Positions 30,363 through 42,063 are shown, counted from the first letter of the stretch. The stretch: 64,000 nt of DNA from Ovis canadensis (GCF_042477335.2 NC_091255.1:35380501-35444500); one strand, 5' to 3'. Numbers and translations: made by a program. The notes: a model not told the origin generated them from the letters alone.

Positions 30363-30603
30363 GCAAGTTACACACTACTCCACTGAGGAAGCTGAAAATT
30401 ATAATAATAATAATCACAGTGAATTTCAGAAGAAGGCAGGAGCAGTCTCCCCAGGGTCAGAGCTTCTTCAGCGCCCCCGCTTCTATCCCTCTTCAAGCTC
30501 TCCCTATGCTTCTGAAGACTCTCCTCTCCTTCCTTTCTTCAAAATGCCCAGGCAGGGAGGTTTGCAGGTTGGAGGTCTGCTGGAGGCTGGGGGAGGTGGG
30601 CGG

Positions 30604-33600
30604 CTAGATGGTGATGTTCCGCTTCATCTCACACACCCAGCGTTTCACTTGCTGGCAGAAATCATCATTCCAGAGCCCATCCCGTCTGATCTCTGCACAG
30701 TCCTCGCTGGCCCCCAGCTCGTGCCCCCGCCAGTTATCGGGCTGAGCAGGATCCCAGTTCCTAGGAAGGCAGGACAGAGCTCCGCTCCAGATGGCCCCCA
30801 CGTCCCAACAACCCTCACTCCCCACCTCAGAAAGGCATGGCTTTTTCAGGGAGCTGTGACTGCAGTCTTGGGAGCTGAGAATCTGGGTGAGGGGGGAGAT
30901 GGTGGGAGAATTTGGTCCCCGAGGGACGAGTGGGAGTGTCCTGGGGGCAAAGACCAGATGGCCATTCCCAGGACAAATTAGTGGGGAGAGACAAGGAGAA
31001 GCCACTTACTTGTAGCTGTGCCTGTAGTCTGTGCCGTCCACCCATTTCCAGGAGCCATCGCTGTCGGTGAGACCTATCCAGATTCTAAAGGGGTTTGAGT
31101 GTTGTACAACGAACTTCTGGAAAACAGGTGGGAGGGAAGTTTCTAGTCCCTTGTGCCTCCATGCAGGTCTTAGCTGTATCTCCCTCACCCCACCCCTCAG
31201 TCTGATCTGTCCCCACCTCGAAGCAACAGCACCCAATACAAGTTCCTGGCTTTTTCTTCTGCAACCGTATCTATTATTTAGTGAACATTTACTGGGCTAA
31301 ACATTGTACTAATTACTTTACAAGGATTATCTTATTTCATCCCCATAAAGCTCTGTAAATTGGACACCCTAATGATTACACTTTACACGTGAGATTAAGG
31401 AACTGAGGGTATCTGTGGAGCCCAGGGTAACAAGTCAGTGCCTGAGTTGGTGACCCTTGTCCCCTGACCTGGCCTCCCACTTCATTCCTAACTCACAGCT
31501 GCTATTCTAATTTTCTCCCTGTCTTGTGCCCACAACCTCAAACTCTTGGATCCTGACCCCTGCCACCCTCAGGGTGACCCAATGACCCAGTAAAGATTTG
31601 GGTTTTACTTGCCTTTCAGGCACACTTATCTGCTCCTACTTCTACATACAGGTTTCCCTGGTGGCTCAGATAGTAAAGAATCTGCCTGCAATGCGGGAGA
31701 CCTGGGTTCAATCCCTGTCTTGGAAACACCCCCTGGAGAAAGCAACAGCTACCCACTTCAGTATTCTTGCCTGGAGAATCCCATGGACAGGAGCATGGCA
31801 GGCTACAGTCCACAGGGTCGCAAAGAGTCAGATGCAACTGAGCAACTTTCACTTTCACTTCACTTCTACATACAGCTGTCATTTCTGTTGTCCTCCAGGC
31901 CCTGCAGCTTCTAAGCTTGGACCCACTGCTCAGAGCTCTGTTATGACTTGGCTACAGGGGCTCTGGCAGTCTGGCTGAAAATAAGAAGATGCCCTATATG
32001 TGAGGGCCAGCCAAGCTGTCCAGCTGGTGGGGGTGGGACATAAGTGGTCTTTGAGATAGCTTCCCAGGATCCATGCATACCTCCTAAGAGGAAGTGGCTT
32101 TCTCTTAAGAGATATGGCTCTTTCTGAGGCCTCAAGAGGGAGGCCTTGTGTGCTGCAATTCACGGGGTCGCAAAGAGTTGGACATGACTGAGCGACTGAA
32201 CTGAACCTTAAGCCCCCTGGCTTGGGAGGGCAGCACCATAGGGTGTGGTCACCTTGTTTTATGAAGGAAACATGAATATGTAGCAGTTTCCTTTGATAGC
32301 ATATGAAGGGTCTCCAACTGCATCTGGAGGAAAATTTCCTAATTCCACTCTCCCTTTCTAGACACCTAACTAAAACTGCAGTTAGTCACCTCATCTGAAG
32401 GCAGATACAGCAGCATTCTTGAATTCTAGACTCCTGCAAATAGGTCAATATCCTGTGCATGAAGGGACAGCTCTCAAGGGCTCGTAGGGCTATTCCCCAA
32501 ATTCAGGAGGGTCAACGGAGCTGGAGGGAAAATGCCTGGAGGCAAGATATTCCCTTTGCTGCTGCCCACTGCCCCAGTCCCCTCTTCATCACCACAAGAA
32601 GCTGAGTAACTGAATGGACCACACAAAGCATCAATATCCAGCCTCTGTGTTGAAGACTGAGTGTGTGTGAGCATGTCGGTGCTCAGTCATGTCCGACTTT
32701 TGGTGACCTCATGGTCTGTAGCCCACCAGGCTCCTCTGTCCATGGAATTTCCCAGGCAAGAGTACTGGAGTAGGTTGCCGTTTTCTGCTCCAGAAGATCT
32801 TCCCCACCCAGAGATTGAACCCGCATCTCCTGCATTGTCAGGCAGATTCTTTACCACTGCGCCACCTGGGAAACCCAGGTGAAGACTGAGGGGAGGGATG
32901 AAATAGTGTCAGATGGTCAGAAAAGATAGTCCATGAGAACACATCTGCCCTATTCATGAGTAAATAACAGGGAAGAAAGAATTCAGCCCACTCAAAGAAG
33001 GAGCACGGGAGAGTTTTATCATGGAAACTGAGAAAAAATGAAAAGGATGGAAAGGAAGAGGAGGAAGAAAAAAGCACTGTGATATCAAGAAGAGAGGTGA
33101 AAAATATACTTTGTAAAGAAAGCATGTTTCTAAACCTAAGAAGCTATTGGAGAACAGCTTATATCCTCAGAAACATTAAAGAGATGAATGACATAAAACT
33201 ACAAAAGAAGAATCAAAGAAGAAAGATAACAATGATAAATAAAGAGAAGAAAGTGAAGAGAAAATTTTGAGCTACATTAAAAAAAAAAAAACTCAACAAA
33301 AAATCAAGTCTAAGATACAAAAGACAGGCTTGAGAAAAGAGCCCAGAGAACAAAGGAGAAGAGAGAAAGAAGGTGAAGCGAAGTCGCTCAGTCGCATCTG
33401 ACTCTTTTTGTGATCCCATGGACTGTAGCCTACCAGGCTCCTCAGTCCATGGAATTTTCCAGGCAAGAGTACTGGAGTGGGTTGCCATTTCCTTCTCTAG
33501 GGGATCTTCCCAACCCAGGGATCGAACCCGGGTCTCCTGCACTGCAGGCAGATGCTTTACAGTCTGAGCCACCAGGGAAGCCCCATATTTCTTTGAGCCC

Positions 33601-36600
33601 CTTTTTTGGGGCGGGGGAGGCAAGAATACTGGAGTGGGTTGCTCCCTTCTCCAGGAGATCTTCCCGACCCAGGGACTGAACCCAGGTCTCCTGCACTGTA
33701 GGCAGATGCTTTTAAACAGTGACAAGATGAAGGCTATGGAGGGTAGACAATGGAGATCATTTTGAATGGTGTGCTCCAGAGGAAAAGAGAACAAATGGGC
33801 AAGAAAAACTATTCAAATAAATGGCTTAAGAAAATTTTCCAAAACATATGAAACTCTAACTTTATGTGCTAAAAGAACTCTCCTAGCCTCAGAGCAAAAA
33901 TATAGAGAATGTACCACACTGAGATATATCTGAGATTAATGAAATTCAAAGAACAACTATTTGCACACACATGTAAGGAACGTGGGAGAGATATGAACAA
34001 GGCATTATAAACTTCAAAGTTGCTAACAGACTAGTTCTGAATTGTTCTCAATTAAAAAGAAATAATAATTATGTGACATGGTAAAGGTAAGAGCTGCTGC
34101 TGCTGCTGCTAAGTTGCTTCAGTCGTGTCTGACCCTGTGAGACCCCATAGACGGCAGCCCACCAGGCTCCCCCGTCCCTGGGATTCTCCAGGCAAGAACA
34201 CTGGAGTGTGTTGCCATTTTCTTCTCCAATGCATGAAAGTGAAAAGTGAAAGTAAAGTCGCTCAGTCGTGACCGACTCTTCACGACCCCATGGATTGCAG
34301 CCTTCCAGGCTCCTCCATCCATGGGATTTTCCAGGCAAGCGTACTGGAGTGGGGTGCCATCGCCTTCTCCGAAGGTAAGAGCTAACACTACTTTATTCAT
34401 CATATTGCAATATACAAACCAGGGTGTTGTGCACCTCAAACTTACAGTGTTACATGTCAATGATATCTCAATTTTAAAAGAGAGAAAAGATTGAGGCATG
34501 AGAAGAAGTGTACTGGTTTCCTCATCTTTCATATAAAAGTTATATAAATTCTTTTATTTTTTAAAGCCAAGAAGTTTCAGCCCATTATTTAGAGTTATGA
34601 CAGTAATTAATATTGTAGCTAAAAACAAGCCACATTTAGTCCAAAATAACACAGTAGAGAAAACAAGAAGAATACATCTCACATAGCAAATGGGAGAAAA
34701 TAAAAGAAGCATATAAAACAGAAAAAAAGTAGCTGGATTAAAGATATCTATTTTAAAATAAATGCAAGTGCGAGAGCCCAGAAATAAACCCACACACCTA
34801 CAGTCAATTAATCTACGACAAAGGCAGCAAAAATATACAACGGAGAAAAGACAGTCTCTTCAACACGGTAGTGTTGGGAAAACTGGACAGCTACATGTAA
34901 ATCAATGAAATTAGAATACTCCCCCACATCATATATAAAAATAAACTCAAAATGGTTTTAAAACCTAAATATAAGACATGATACCCTAAAACTCCTAGAA
35001 GAGAACATAGGCAAAATATTCTGGGACATAAATCACAGCAGTATTTCCTTAGATCAGTCTCCCAAGGCAAAAGAAATAAAAGCAAAAATAAACAAATGGG
35101 ACCTAATCAAACTTAAAAGCTTTTGCACAGCAAAGAAAACTATCAACAGAACAAAAAGACCACTTATGGAATGGAAGAAAATATTTGCAAATGATGCAAT
35201 TGACAAGGGGTTAATATTCAAAATATAAAAACACCTCATACAACTCAACATCAAAAAAAACAACTCAACAAAAAAATTGGCAGAAGACCTAACAGACATT
35301 TCTCCAAAGAAGACATACAGATGGCCAGCAGGCACATGAAAAGATGCTCAACATGGCTAACTACTAGAGAAATGCAAATCAAAATCACAATGAGGATTTA
35401 CCTCACATAGGTCAGAATAGTGAAAGTGAAGTCACTCAGTCGTGTCCAACTCTTTGTGATCCCATGGCCATGGGATTCTCCAGACAGGAATACTGGGGTG
35501 GGTTTCCATTTCCTTCTCCAGAGAATCTTCCCAGCACAGGGATCAAACCCAGGTCTCCCGCATCGCAGGCAGACTCTTCACTGTCTGAGCTACCAGGGGT
35601 CAGAATGGCCATTATAAAAAAATCTACAAATAATAAGTGCTGGAGAGGGTGTGGAGAAAAGAGAACCCTACTCTACCCTTGGTGGGACCGTGAACAGCCT
35701 GAAGGTTCCTTAAAAAACTAAAACTAGAGACTTCCCTGGGGGTCCAGTAGTTAAGACTCCGAGTTTCCACCGCAGCGGGCAGACAGGGGTTTGATCCATG
35801 GTGGGAAACTGAGATCCCACAAGCTGAAAAGCAGCTAAACCTATGCAGAGAAACTATCGAATCTGTGCACTTACACACAGAGAGAATCCGGACACCACAA
35901 TGAAAGAGACTTTATGATGCAGTGAAGATCCTGTGTGCCCCTAAGACCCAATGCAACCAAATAAATATTTTTTAAATGAATAAAATAAAACAACTTATAT
36001 ACAACCTATAGGAAAAATACCTTAAGGGTGGCTAAGCAACAGAGTAGCATCATTTATGGGGGGGGGGGTGGGGGTGCCTAAAAAATTCTCAATACTCAGG
36101 ATGAATCCAAGATTAATTAAATCAGAACCTTTGAGTTCAAGACCAAGTGTGAATATCTTTTAAACTACTCAAGAGGTTACAATACACTGCAATGGCTGAG
36201 AATCATTTATCTAAAACAGAGACTCAAAATAGTTAGAAATAAGAGGGATGGAGAGAGATACACGAAGCAAATGTAAGTGAAAAGAAATCAAGGACCAGTC
36301 CCTTCATATCACATGAAGACGAACTCAAGGCAAAAAGCATTAATCAGGACACTGATGTTAATTTCACCATGATAAAGGTACCATCCCATCCTCCATAAAG
36401 TTGTAGGTGGCATGAACTTGTGAGCCAAATCACAGACTGAGTCTTAGGTTGATTCACATGAAACTTTATAGGCCAATACTGAGAATATTGGCAATTTCAA
36501 CCTGATCAGTAAAGTAAAATATGTCTGTAATCCATATATATATATATATCTACCCTCACCTCAAAGAGGGGATAACAAGAGTGCCTGCTCCATAGGGTTG

Positions 36601-39600
36601 TGAGGGCTAAAGCAATGGTTATATGAAAGTGCCTGACACATAGAAAGGGCTCAGTAAATGTTATCATTAATACCCTCCTTTGCCCTAACATGTCCCACTT
36701 GTTTGAATGGGTTGAGTCTTCCCTCTGAACTTTGGAGTTGTGATCTGATGGCAGCAGTGGGCAGGGAGACTTGGGGCGCTTTGGAGGGACCCAGTAACTC
36801 ACGCCAGGCACGTTCCTGGGAATCCCACTCACTCTGTCCCTTTCACCCAAAGACCCATCACGTTCCCCAGGCCAGCACAGAGCAAGCAGGGAATGTCAGC
36901 GCCTCCACAGTGTTCTCCACCGAAGTCCTGGCCCTTTAGTTCATCCTGCCACTCATTCTGTCTCCTGCCCTGATCCTCATCACCTGGTCTCCTGGCTCCT
37001 ATCCTTTGCCCTGGCTCCTGGATGTAATCTCCCACCTCTTAGAATCAATGGCTGCTCCATCTTGAACCTCCCAGAGCAGGGATGGATTTCCGCTTCTGGA
37101 TTCTCCTCAGGTCAGAAAAAAATAACAAAACAAGCCTGACCCAGCCTCCCAGTTTGCGTTCCCAAGGTTTCCTCCTGCATTTGGGAAGGTTGTGGTTTTA
37201 CCTGCTCCTCTCTGGAGTTGACGACCACCAGGTGAGCATTCTCCAGCTGGCAGTACTTCTCAGCCTCGAGCCAGGGCTTCCCCAAGCGAGAGAACCAGTA
37301 GCAGCTGCCATCATATTCCACCCAGTTTACTGGGCAGCATTCTGTGCCTGAGGGGGTTGGAGGGACAGAGGGTGATAAGATCCAGCTGGAGGGGACGGGC
37401 AGAGGGATTGGAGATGCTCACCCCCAACCCCGCCCCACCACATCCCTACCGTTGCTCTGGAAGTGTGCCATCTGACAAGTTAGTGCGCGCAGATCTGTGG
37501 GGAAGTGCTTCAGATGGAGCAGCAAAGTGGCGTGATCTAAGGGTCAGAGCGGTGGCAAGGGTGTGGTAGGCCGTGTGCATGGCCCGCAGACCAGCACTCC
37601 AGCGTCTGGCTGGGGAGATACACTAGCACACACACGCACACTCGAGAGAGAGTCTCTGACCTGCTTTCAGGTCTTCCTGCTGCTTTTCCAGCTTGGTTTC
37701 CAGCAGTCTCACCTTGTCACTGGCGAAGCCTCCTGCAACAGAGGAAAGCTAACCTGTCTCCCCTCCGCTCTGCCTCCCCAACATTTCTCCACCCTCATGC
37801 CACTGACGCGTCAGCCCAGGCCACCATCACCTTGGCCTGGGATGTTACATGCTCTGCCCTCTGGGCTCCCCAGCCCCACCCACTCTTCTCCTGGCTGCAC
37901 GGTGGTGTTCTGAAGCACAACCTGCTCAGGCCACTCACTCCCCTGTTAAATCCTTCCCGTAGCTCCCTATGTTCTCAAAGTAAAGCCCCGCGAGTTAGCG
38001 CAGCTTGCCTGCATGGTCTGGCCCCGACCCACCTCTCTAGCCCACCCTTGGCCCAGCCCTCCAGCCACACTGGAAATATTGAGAGTCCAGGACATGAGGT
38101 GGTCTTCCTCACGTCCTGGTCATCAGACTCTGCTCTCTACCTGGTTCCCACCTCCATCCTCTACTCTAACCCTCACTCATCCTTCAGGGACCCTCGGCTC
38201 AGGAAGCAGCATCCTTGGAACCCTTGCCTGGCTTCTCAGGTTGGATTATCTGCCCTAGTCTGTGCTTCCTTCCCAGTACCCCTAAACACTCCCCTATTGC
38301 ACCCAGCATGCATGCCCGTGTGTTTAGTTAGTCATGTCCGACTTTTTGCAACCCCATGGACTGTAGCCTGCCAGGCTCCTCCATCCTTGGGATTCTCCAG
38401 GCAAGGGTACTGGAGTGCGTAGCCATCCCATTCTCCAGGGGATCTTTCTGAACCAGGGATTGAACCCATTGCAAGCAGACTCTTTACTGTCTGAGCCACC
38501 AGGGAAGCCAGCACGGAGCCCAGCCAACCCTCACTGCTAAGCCAACCCCTCAATCACCCAGCACATCCCAGTCCCTCCCCTCGGGGCTCGCCCAGTCACC
38601 GTGGGAGCTGAGATTCAGGATGTTCATCAGGGTGCTCGACGAGAAGTTGCTGAAAGTGTCCTGTAGGGTCTGCAGCTCCCCTTGCAGCTGTGCTCCTTGT
38701 CAGGAGACAAAACAGGACACGGTGGATCGCACACTGTCCCACCTGACTGCCCTCACACTGTCCGCGGGATGGTCCCCTTCCCCGCCCCAGCACTGCCTCC
38801 TTACTGCCTCCATCTCTTCCCTATCGTGGCTCTCACCGGCCCCAGCACTGCCCGAATCCCCGCCCCCATCACTGCCCCACCCCTGCGACCCTCACTTTGG
38901 GACCCTGTCACACAGATGGCCACCAGCAGCAGGACATTGAAGACCAGGACAAACAGACTAAGGCGGAACTTGGAGCAGAGACGCTGCAGCACGAGAGGCT
39001 GGGGAGGAGGCATCCCTGCAAGAGAAGGGGTGTCAGGGCAAGGGGCATCGGAGGCAGGGGGCCAGAGAGCCAACCTCACGGAGCATCAGAGGAGCAGAGC
39101 CTGAGGAAGTACAGCCTTGCGGGGCGAGGGCAGGCGGAGAAAGTAGATTCTGAGATGAAAAACACTCCGGATAAAATTAACAGATGAGACAGGCATACGT
39201 CTCAATGAACTTGGAGGCATAGCAACAACAACTGTATAAAAAGAAACACCAGGAAAGAAAAGTATCCCACACTCCCCCATAAAATAGCAAGAGCACCAAT
39301 GAGCTGTGGGATCACTAATATATGCATAATTGATGGAAAGGGGAGATGGAGAGGCAGAAAGAAAATTTTTTTGAGGAAACAATAGCCAGTGTATCTACAA
39401 ATCTTCTGAAAAACTCTGGGAAGAGTGGAACCTGCTCCCAGGTGAGCAGGTGCCAGCTGTCAACCCACTTGCAGGTGGCAGAGGCTGGCTGATGATTGCA
39501 CCCCTTAGGCACACTCTGCCATGCTGCCCACCCCGCCTCTTTCAGGCGAGCCCCCTGTCCCGTGAAATCCAAAACCACTGGACTCTCTCCAAGCCTCCTG

Positions 39601-40494
39601 CTAAAACACGAATCCTCTCATTCTCAGAAGATCCAACAATATCCAAAGTTACTTTTGTGTGTTCACTACCTACCAGGCAGCTGGTGGGACCTGAAGGGGC
39701 AGAGGGGTGTAGGTGGGTGAGGCCTCTGCCCCACACAGCCTGTTGAAAAGGCTTGTGGACCTGCTGCTGGGGAAAGGAGAAGCCTGGTGGGACAGCAGCT
39801 TTCTCCCCTGTTCAGCTCCCACCCTCAGCTGCAACAGGGGCAGTTCTTCCAGCCTCAGGCAGGAGGGAGTCCCTCCTCCCAGCCCAGGCTAACCAGTCCC
39901 CCTCCTTGAGCTTTGACCCCCAACCCCTCCTGGTCTCCACAGAGCTTCATTCCATCACCAGCACCCACACCTGACACCCCCTCCTGCATCCCGGCTCCCG
40001 CCCTTCATCTTGGAAACGGCTCAGTTCTTTCTCACCTGAAAACTTTCTCCTAGACACTTGGGGACTTCGGTAAAGATTTGCTAGAGAAAGATTCAGGTAG
40101 GGGGCTCGGAGGGGAGTGGGGATCTTCCAGAATTTCTCTGTGCCCTTTCCCTCCAACACACACCCTTCCCCTCCCACCACCACACACAGCACACACTGGT
40201 CAGGTTGGAAGGAAGAGGGGAGACCCCTTTCCTGGGGCCCTGGGGGTGGAGAAGGGGGTGGCATCAGAGGACAGTCCCTGGTCACAGGGTGAATGTGACA
40301 AAGGCCTCGGAGGGTCAGTGACCAGGAGCTATACTAGGGTAGAGCAGAGCCCCAGAGACCAGACACTTGCCTTTCCAGAATGGTTCTTCTCTCCCGGGGC
40401 TGTGTCCATGAGTGTCTGGGCCCTCGCCTCTGCCTAGCTGGTGGTCGTTCTCCTCGGAGTCCAGCTGCTGGATGTCCTGGAAGTCCCTGGCCAT
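30604..40494 (-). CDS. ASGR2: ASGR2, asialoglycoprotein receptor 2, complete coding region
   Basis: Eight coding exons on the minus strand join in frame: 40494-40371, 39015-38896, 38695-38600, 37732-37661, 37536-37450, 37347-37202, 31116-31010 and 30760-30604, giving 302 residues (human about 311, from memory). ASGR2 pairs with ASGR1 in the hepatocyte receptor that clears desialylated glycoproteins. The tail begins [17 protein letters not shown]. The membrane anchor spans about 58-78. The neck has coiled-coil heptads ([15 protein letters not shown]), NFS and NLS sequons at 98 and 109, and NGT at 166. The lectin domain begins ECCPVNW and has QPDNW (257-261), the glycine loop as [10 protein letters not shown], and WND (281-283). 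Intron 1 uses a GC donor; all others are GT-AG. The two lectin exons 6 and 7 are split by a 6-kb repeat-rich intron. Exon sizes and phases mirror CLEC10A. No AATAAA was seen just after the stop. Confidence 0.95.
31270..31440 (-). repeat. MIR SINE in ASGR2 intron 6
   Basis: Reverse MIR with GTGAACATTTACTGGGC, ACAAGGATTATCTTATTTCATCC and GTGAGATTAAGGAACTGAGG. Confidence 0.78.
31652..31862 (+). mobile_element. Bov-tA SINE in ASGR2 intron 6
   Basis: TTTCCCTGGTGGCTCAGATAG to GCAACTTTCACTTTCACTTC. It is antisense to the host gene. Confidence 0.9.
32127..32206 (+). mobile_element. BovB LINE tail, about 80 bp
   Basis: GGGAGGCCTTGTGTGCTGCAA and the GACTGAGCGACTGAACTGAA end; heavily 5'-truncated. Confidence 0.8.
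32207..32667. other. unassigned part of ASGR2 intron 6
   Basis: Nothing recognised. Confidence 0.4.
32668..32876 (-). mobile_element. Bov-tA SINE in ASGR2 intron 6
   Basis: Reverse copy, sense relative to the host gene: GTGCTCAGTCATGTCCGAC to CACCTGGGAAACCC. Confidence 0.9.
32877..33372. other. purine-rich part of ASGR2 intron 6
   Basis: Long GA/AAG-rich stretches (33040-33075 and 33180-33265). No gene. Confidence 0.4.
33373..33716 (-). mobile_element. Bov-tA SINE plus a second partial Bov-tA in tandem
   Basis: A complete reverse Bov-tA at 33373-33590 is followed directly by a second tRNA-like 3' part (33620-33716) with GGCAAGAATACTGGAGTGGG again. It is probably one insertion into another or a local duplication. 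Confidence 0.8.
33717..34083. other. AT-rich part of ASGR2 intron 6, L1-like
   Basis: Short blocks resemble L1, but the stretch is too diverged to bound. Confidence 0.35.
34096..34371 (-). mobile_element. Bov-A2 dimeric SINE with perfect target duplication
   Basis: The 12-bp direct repeat AAGGTAAGAGCT at 34084-34095 and 34372-34383 brackets two Bov-A units and a (GCT)n end. Confidence 0.93.
34384..35735 (+). mobile_element. L1 fragments (3' UTR end, then ORF2 region)
   Basis: 34384-34490 matches an L1 3' end (GTGCACCTCAAACTTACAGTG). 34760-35410 is typical L1 ORF2 text (GGGACCTAATCAAACTTAAAAG; CACAGCAAAGAAAACTATC), continuing after a Bov-tA to 35735 (GTGCTGGAGAGGGTGTGGAG). Frames are broken. 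Confidence 0.8.
35419..35596 (-). mobile_element. Bov-tA SINE inside L1, with target duplication
   Basis: GGTCAGAAT at 35410-35418 is repeated at about 35597-35605 and joins the interrupted L1 text. Confidence 0.9.
35736..35976 (+). mobile_element. tRNA-Glu-derived SINE (CHR-2, long form)
   Basis: GACTTCCCTGGGGGTCCAG start and an end in CCAATGCAACCAAATAAATA. The 3' body past the tRNA part is present. Confidence 0.82.
35977..37201. other. rest of ASGR2 intron 6
   Basis: Contains a G run at 36058-36067, an (AT)n block at 36535-36550 and a MIR at about 36575-36665. The rest is unassigned. Confidence 0.45.
36575..36665 (+). repeat. MIR SINE 3' part
   Basis: CATAGGGTTGTGAGGGC and GTGCCTGACACATAGAAAGGG match the forward MIR 3' half. 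Confidence 0.75.
37900..38270 (+). repeat. ancient L2-like repeat in ASGR2 intron 3
   Basis: CTGCATGGTCTGGCCCCGAC, TCTCTAGCCCACC and CCAGCCACACTGG are marks of a widespread old mammalian repeat, most likely L2; the family name is uncertain. Confidence 0.5.
38316..38512 (-). mobile_element. Bov-tA SINE in ASGR2 intron 3
   Basis: GTTAGTCATGTCCGACTTTT to GAGCCACCAGGGAAGCC, reverse. Confidence 0.88.
38879..38895 (-). promoter_or_regulatory. ASGR2: candidate alternative 5' splice site after ASGR2 exon 2
   Basis: The main donor is at 38894-38895 (AAA|GTGAGG). Fifteen bases further, at 38879-38880, a second GT follows CGCAGGG. Using it adds five codons and turns the joint into [12 protein letters not shown], which mirrors the SEGHRG insert of the human H2a form as I recall it. 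Confidence 0.5.
39016..40370. other. ASGR2 intron 1
   Basis: No repeat was named with confidence and no coding exon was found. It starts with a GC donor at 40369-40370 and ends in AG at 39016-39017 after a pyrimidine-rich tract. Confidence 0.6.
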
Positions 40495-41542
40495 GCTGGG
40501 TCCTGGGTGTAGCTGGACCCTGTCTGGGCTTGGGGATGCTTTAGGGCTGGGACTGAGTTGGGGCTGATGCTCGTGCTAAGATGCTAATTGAGGTGGAGGC
40601 TGGTGGATGTAGGCTCAGAGTGGGTCTAGGCGATGGCTTGGGTTGGATCTGAGGTTGGAGGGGAGATGGAAGCTGAAATGCTGCTGGGTCCCATCCCCTC
40701 TCAGGAGACGGCCTGGGCCTCGAGCCTCCCTTCCACACATGCCAATCACCCCACAACTTCCCATCGACCACGCCCCCCCCCCAACTGTCTCTGAACCAGG
40801 GTCTGTCTAATCCCAGACATCCCCAGGCTTGCCTGCCTCCCCAGTGACCTCAGTTTACCTGTTCAAGGTCTAGAAGGTTGCCCAGGCCCCAGGACGCAGG
40901 AGAGCTTGAACCAGGAGAACTGGGGGCCAGGTGGTGCTGGAAGAGAGGAGGGAAGGGGTGAGCACTAGTTCAGGGAAGGGCCCTGAACCCGTGTGCCTGA
41001 ACGTCCAAGCGCTTCTAACTTGGCATCTCCTGCCCCTGGGACTTTGGACAGTAAACAGAGTGGAAACTGAGTTGGAGACTCAGTCAATATGTGGCGGGGG
41101 CAGAGGGCAGGACTGTGTCTCTGTCCTTCACAGAGAAGGGGTCTCCTGGCCTGTCCCTTCTACCCTCAGAAGCTAGTCACCTCACTCTTCTCAGCACATC
41201 TGGGAGGAGGGCCAACCAGGAGGAACCAGGGTGCAATTGGCTAGTTCCTCTCTGCCCCACTCCCCTTTCACTTCCTGCCTGAGATTCCCAGAATTGTTAG
41301 TCAGACAACCCTGACCAGGATTGGAGGGGCCACTTCTGTACTCTTGCCCAATCTGGCGTCTGAGCTGAGGCCTCACGTCCTGTAGGCTCAGCCAGTAGGC
41401 TTCCCAGCTTTGGGCCAACTGGCTTCACTCTCCATGGGAGTAAAGCCCCTCAGAGACGGGAAATTCAGGGAGGACAGAGAAGAGGGAAGAGCATCCAGAA
41501 AGTAGTGGATAGGAGAGGTTCAACCTTGTAAATAAGCCGCTT
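40495..41542 (-). promoter_or_regulatory. ASGR2: ASGR2 5' flank (non-coding exon and promoter expected)
   Basis: Immediately upstream of the ATG lies a degenerate tract (about 40530-40680) with CCCCAACTCAGTCCC-like units on the gene strand. The rest is G+C-rich unique sequence. No start site can be fixed. Confidence 0.35.
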
Positions 41543-41545
41543 CTG

Positions 41546-41745
41546 TTGCCCGGGTGGCTCAGTGGCAAAGAATCTGCCTGCGATGCAGGAGACACGAGTT
41601 TGATCCCTGGGTCAGGAAGATCCCTTGGAGGAGGAAAGGGCAATCCACCCCAGTATTCTTGCCTGAGAAATCCCATGGACAGAGGAGCCTGGTGGGCCAC
41701 AGTCCATGGGGTCACAAAGAGTCGGACAAGACTGAGCGACTGATT
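41546..41745 (+). mobile_element. Bov-tA SINE
   Basis: TTGCCCGGGTGGCTCAGTGG to GACAAGACTGAGCGACTGA. Confidence 0.9.
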
Positions 41746-41799
41746 GGCCCTCTCGTGGCCCTGGCTCCAGAAGCTGTGGGCCTCACATCCAGGTACGGC

Positions 41800-41928
41800 G
41801 CTAAATGACCCACAGACATGCTCTCTGGTAATTCTCACGACACGTCGCAACAGATCACTTCACTTCTGCTGTTCCCACTTCACAAAGGAGGGGATAACCT
41901 GCAGGAGACTAAGTGACTTGACTGTGTA
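41800..41928 (-). repeat. MIR SINE, diverged
   Basis: CCCACTTCACAAAGGAGGGG and GACTAAGTGACTTG match the reverse MIR. Confidence 0.55.
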
Positions 41929-42063
41929 GCAGGGAATGGGTTGGGGGTGGGGGGTGGTGGGGACTGTGGGAGGCAAAACCGATCGAGGGAAAATGCCATC
42001 CCATCAGACTGGGGGCTCTTCACAGTCCTGTGAGGAAGACGGGGCTTCACGAACCGAAAAATC

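Noticed and set aside
37832-38422. 196-codon plus-strand open frame
   Set aside because: It covers an L2-like repeat and a Bov-tA SINE in an ASGR2 intron; the end text is translated SINE.
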